This document shows, piece by piece, positions 59,195 to 62,000 of a stretch of DNA of 62,000 nucleotides. The notes under the pieces were generated by a model. It was not told the DNA's origin. It saw nothing but the letters and a program-made list of their open reading frames with translations, and ran no database searches. This stretch comes from Mesostigma viride (Eukaryota; Streptophyta; Mesostigmatophyceae; Mesostigmatales; Mesostigmataceae): the NCBI GenBank assembly GCA_009746045.1, contig RPFO01000312.1:358823-420822 (forward strand), read 5' to 3'. Numbering within the stretch: position 1 is the first letter of the stretch; each line of letters starts with the position of its first letter. The translations under genes were made by a program, and so were the position numbers.

Positions 59195-60032
59195 TTAAAA
59201 GGACTCGCTCGCGGTGGCCATCGCTGCACGCAGCACGAAAGGACGCATGTAGGCTACAGTAGCGACGCTGGAGTTCGCTTCGTTAGTGCCAGAAATCGCT
59301 TCGTTAGTGCCAGAATCGCTTCTTTAGTGTGAATTCGCTTCATTAGTACAATGAATTCGGCTCGTTAGTCTGACATCATTCAATGTGCTAATCATGCGAA
59401 TCGTTAGTACGTTACTTCCACTAATGACTCGGGTCTGACTGAAGTCAACGAAGTCGAAACCCCCCAAATTCGGCAGATTAGTACGAGTATCCGATCGGAC
59501 CCGGGATCGCAATCTCGAATCGTTAGTGAAATCGAATCACTAATCTACCGAATTAGTGAAATCACTAAGGAAGTGAGCTGACCCTGTACTCCCTGCCACT
59601 GTTATATAGGGGCCATATAAACACTTACAGTGTTCCCATGCACTGCTGAGCAGTGGCAACCATGTATCATGTGTAATTTAGTGTCAGAAACATGTGGACT
59701 GCTTGAAATGATGTCAAAATGCATGAAACAACCCAAAAAACGATGAAATCCAGTATTCACGTATAATTTCGTATAATACCGTATTATACCGTATTATACA
59801 TTATACGGAGCCCGCGCGTATAGCCGCGTATTGCGTATAATTGAACTCTGGCTGCGTTGCGTCAAGGAGCGTTTGCTCGTCATAATATTGTGTTTTAGGT
59901 TCGGAAAATATATGAGCGTGTGCGTCTTAGAAAGACGAAGCGATAGTGATATTCACGGCCGAATTTGGTGCCCAAACGTGAAAGTTATGAGCTCCGCCGT
60001 CAGCCATGGCTACCTCGTGGCTCGTGGTATAC

Positions 60033-60035
<3 letters not shown>

Positions 60036-60070
<35 letters not shown>
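60036..60070. repeat. A-tract of about 35 bp
   Basis: Lies between the 5' end of the - strand ORF1 leader (60030) and the truncated 3' UTR of the next - strand ORF1 element. On the - strand it is a T run, so it is not a simple poly(A) tail of either. Confidence 0.85.
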
Positions 60071-60075
<5 letters not shown>

Positions 60076-61609
60076 TGGCTGCTAGGCTGAATTCTGAAGG
60101 CGTCATCCCCGGGGGGGCATTATGGGCGCACATGCGCGTAGGCCACATGCTAGGCTAAGCCTGACTAATCTACACTACTTGTATATATTCCCTAGACTGA
60201 GTTTGTTGAGGTGGCAGGAGGTGCCTGCCATGCAGGGCTTGTGGTCAATGTGGATGACCGCCCCCCTCCAGTATACCGGCTTCCCCCGTGCGCTCTGCCG
60301 GAGCTGAAGACCTGTAGGTCGGCCATAGCTCGCGTCGCCGCTGTTGCTGGGCCAGGGTCAAGTCGTCGTCCAGCGTGTAACGAGTCATGCAGCGATAGCT
60401 TCTTGCGGCATTTAAGGAACGACAGCTTGTCCGCCATGTACTTACGGGTGAGGGGCACGGGTGCCGGCCGGGCCAGCCTGACCCCGGCACCCCGCGCGGG
60501 GGAGGCGGACAGCCGACATCCGCAGCTCACCTGTGAGTACATAGCATGGGGGCAAGAATGTCGCGCTTAAATGCCGTGAGAAGGCTCGTCGACTGAGGTC
60601 TCGTCGGGCGGCTGACCAGTCGAAGTGCTTGACTATGACGGTGTGGCTGCGCTTGTCGAGTTCGGCCTCCTCACGAAGGTCGAGTGCTTGTTGCTTGAGC
60701 TGCGCCGCGCGATGGTGGAGGTGGTGGAGGTGGTGTGGTGCAAGTCTGCCCAGGTCTGGGTGGGAGGAGCATCGCAGGCCGGGCCATGCAGCGGATGCCG
60801 GCTGGGAAGCGATGTCCTTCACCGCCTGGGCGGTGAGGCCGGCGGTGTCATGCAAGCACTCAAGGGCGGTGGCGGTGGCTTGGAGGCGCTCAGTGGTCGA
60901 GGTCGAGGAGCTGGGCCTTGATGTCGGCAGTGGAGGCGGAAATGGCAGTGTGAGGCCGGAGGCGGCGGTGGTGGAAAGGTGAGGGAGCTCAGTAGCCAGC
61001 GTGCCTCCCATTGCTGCCACATCGGCAGCAAGGGGGGTCCCTGCTGCTGAAAGGCTTCCGTAAGGATGGAACGGAGTGTGGGTGCGGAGATGGATGGAGC
61101 CCAGATTCCGCCGCCATCCGAGCGCTGGAGAAGGGAGCAGAGGATGATGTGTTGGAGTTGGGGGCGGAGTGGTGGCACCCGAACAGAAAGCTGGGTCCGC
61201 TGACCCAGGTGTGGTTGGGGTGGATGAGGCGATCGATGTCGTGGAGATGGAGGCACAGGTCGTAAAGCGAGGCATAGTCCCCATAGAAGAGGCAATGCAT
61301 GGCAGTTGCCGGGGACATGTTGGTCCAGTCGTGATCGGCGACCGGGAAAGGTTGGGGCCGAAAGCGCGGTTCTGTGGGGCGTGAAGACCCTCCTGTGTCG
61401 GCTGGGCGGCTGCGTTTAGGGTCACTGAGGCGATGCCGATGGCGAGGCATTAAGCCCGGGAGGGTTCGGGGCGACCACCAGTGCGCGACTAGTGTCACCG
61501 CTGCCTGCCGGACCTGAGGGCGAAGCTGCAGCCGGAGCTGCACTGAGACGTATTCATGGCCGAGCGCATCCGCCAGGCTGCGTTGCGTCGAGGAGCATTT
61601 GCTCGTCAT
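60071..61609 (-). pseudogene. ORF1-only element with decayed ORF1
   Basis: The start is ATG 61609 (MTSKCSSTQRSLADALGHEY). It continues through FYGDYASLYDLCLHLHD, AADVAAMGGTLATELP, DTAGLTAQAVKDIA, HTVIVKHFDWS and DDDLTLAQQQRRRELWPTY in at least four frames, then a 3' UTR to 60071 lacking the hairpin tail. Several small insertions of 3-12 bp duplicate neighbouring bases. Confidence 0.75.
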
Positions 61610-61698
61610 ATTCTGATTTGGCACGCCGCAAAGGTGAAAACCATTTGCGTTCAGTGCCGGTCCGCGGAAAACCGTCGCGGAAAACGCGATCTGCAAAT

Positions 61699-61772
61699 GA
61701 ATCCGACCGGAATCGAACTGGGGACCTCTCGCACCAACTTTCGCTGACTATAGGACGGACGTCTCCGGATCC
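61699..61772 (-). other. tRNA-like sequence, 74 nt
   Basis: On the - strand GGATCCG and CGGATTC can form a 7 bp acceptor stem (one G-U). GTTCGATTC is a canonical T-loop/B box, and a 3 bp D-stem GAC/GTC is possible. The anticodon stem does not pair and the T stem has two mismatches. It is more likely a tRNA relic or tRNA-derived SINE head than a working tRNA. It sits where the ORF1 leader should be. Confidence 0.3.
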
Positions 61773-61885
61773 TAGGGCATCGCCAACTTACACCTACAGT
61801 CATCCGCAAAAGTTCTCCTTTCCGGGGAGTGATGCAAGCCTTTCGGATTTTATACTAGATAAATCATTCGAGATCTGTGTGTGTG

Positions 61886-62000
61886 GGACACACGAGCCAC
61901 GAGGTAGCCATGGCTGACGGCGGAGCTCATAACTTTCACGTTTGAGCACCGAATTCAGCCGTGAATATCACAATCGATGCGTCTTTCTACGACGCACATG
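61886..62000 (+). mobile_element. 5' end of another ORF1-type element, runs off the window
   Basis: CACACGAGCCACGAGGTAGC, then the conserved leader (GGCTGACGGCGGAGCTCATA, CACGTTTGAGC) up to about 30 bases before the expected start codon. It is head-to-head with the element at 60071-61609. Confidence 0.8.

Overview
This window looks like nuclear DNA of a eukaryote, probably a green alga. Genes have GT-AG introns, coding regions are GC-rich, an AATAAA signal follows a gene, and the two recognisable host genes resemble green-plant homologues. The lineage call is weak because it rests on two conserved proteins and was made without a database search. Only two host genes are clear: the last two exons of ribosomal protein eL14 (RPL14, + strand, 299-1836) and a complete two-exon PITH-domain gene (- strand, 35436-36571). 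Nearly everything else is mobile elements, many inserted inside one another, plus simple repeats. Target-site duplications (TSDs) can be read by eye for most insertions, so the order of events can be reconstructed.

Region 2.8-20 kb is one nest. A - strand element is split at CCTCATCGTAT. It holds a retroelement tail (2834-19947), which holds an ORF1-type element (2947-19899), which holds a + strand ORF1-type element (3824-18377). That last one holds two further insertions: an ORF1-only element (about 3984-7991) with another inside it (4191-6157), and LINE-A1 (8279-18301), whose ORF2 is split by a 5.8 kb CACTA transposon (11753-17590). Region 20.1-32.7 kb is a second nest: LINE-A6, then an ORF1-only element (20234-31817), then a 9.3 kb TIR transposon (21502-30839) encoding a DUF7869-like protein. 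That transposon contains a palindrome of about 6 kb whose arms are hexanucleotide satellite (24165-30390).

Region 32.7-36.8 kb has retroelement fragments and the PITH gene. Region 36.8-48.2 kb has two copies of a second, L1-like family (LINE-B1 and LINE-B2) inserted in succession at the same 16-20 bp target. LINE-B2 is itself interrupted by a 1.06 kb TIR element and a 2.3 kb element with a TTAA duplication. A TTG repeat of about 960 bp follows. Region 50.0-59.85 kb is a 9.86 kb hAT element with a perfect 8 bp duplication and a decayed transposase; it carries simple-repeat blocks, a LINE-A fragment, a SINE and a second TTAA-element copy. The right end holds more ORF1-only copies.

Two retroelement types may work together. 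LINE-A encodes endonuclease and reverse transcriptase (RT). A separate family encodes only an ORF1 protein (about 455-473 residues, with L1 ORF1p-like RRM and C-terminal regions) and no RT. Both end in a similar stem-loop (CTCC stem, CAAC loop, GGAG stem) followed by AATT/TTAA-type repeats rather than a plain poly(A), as expected if LINE-A RT mobilises the ORF1-only family. This relationship and the two large transposons carrying foldback or captured DNA are the most interesting content.
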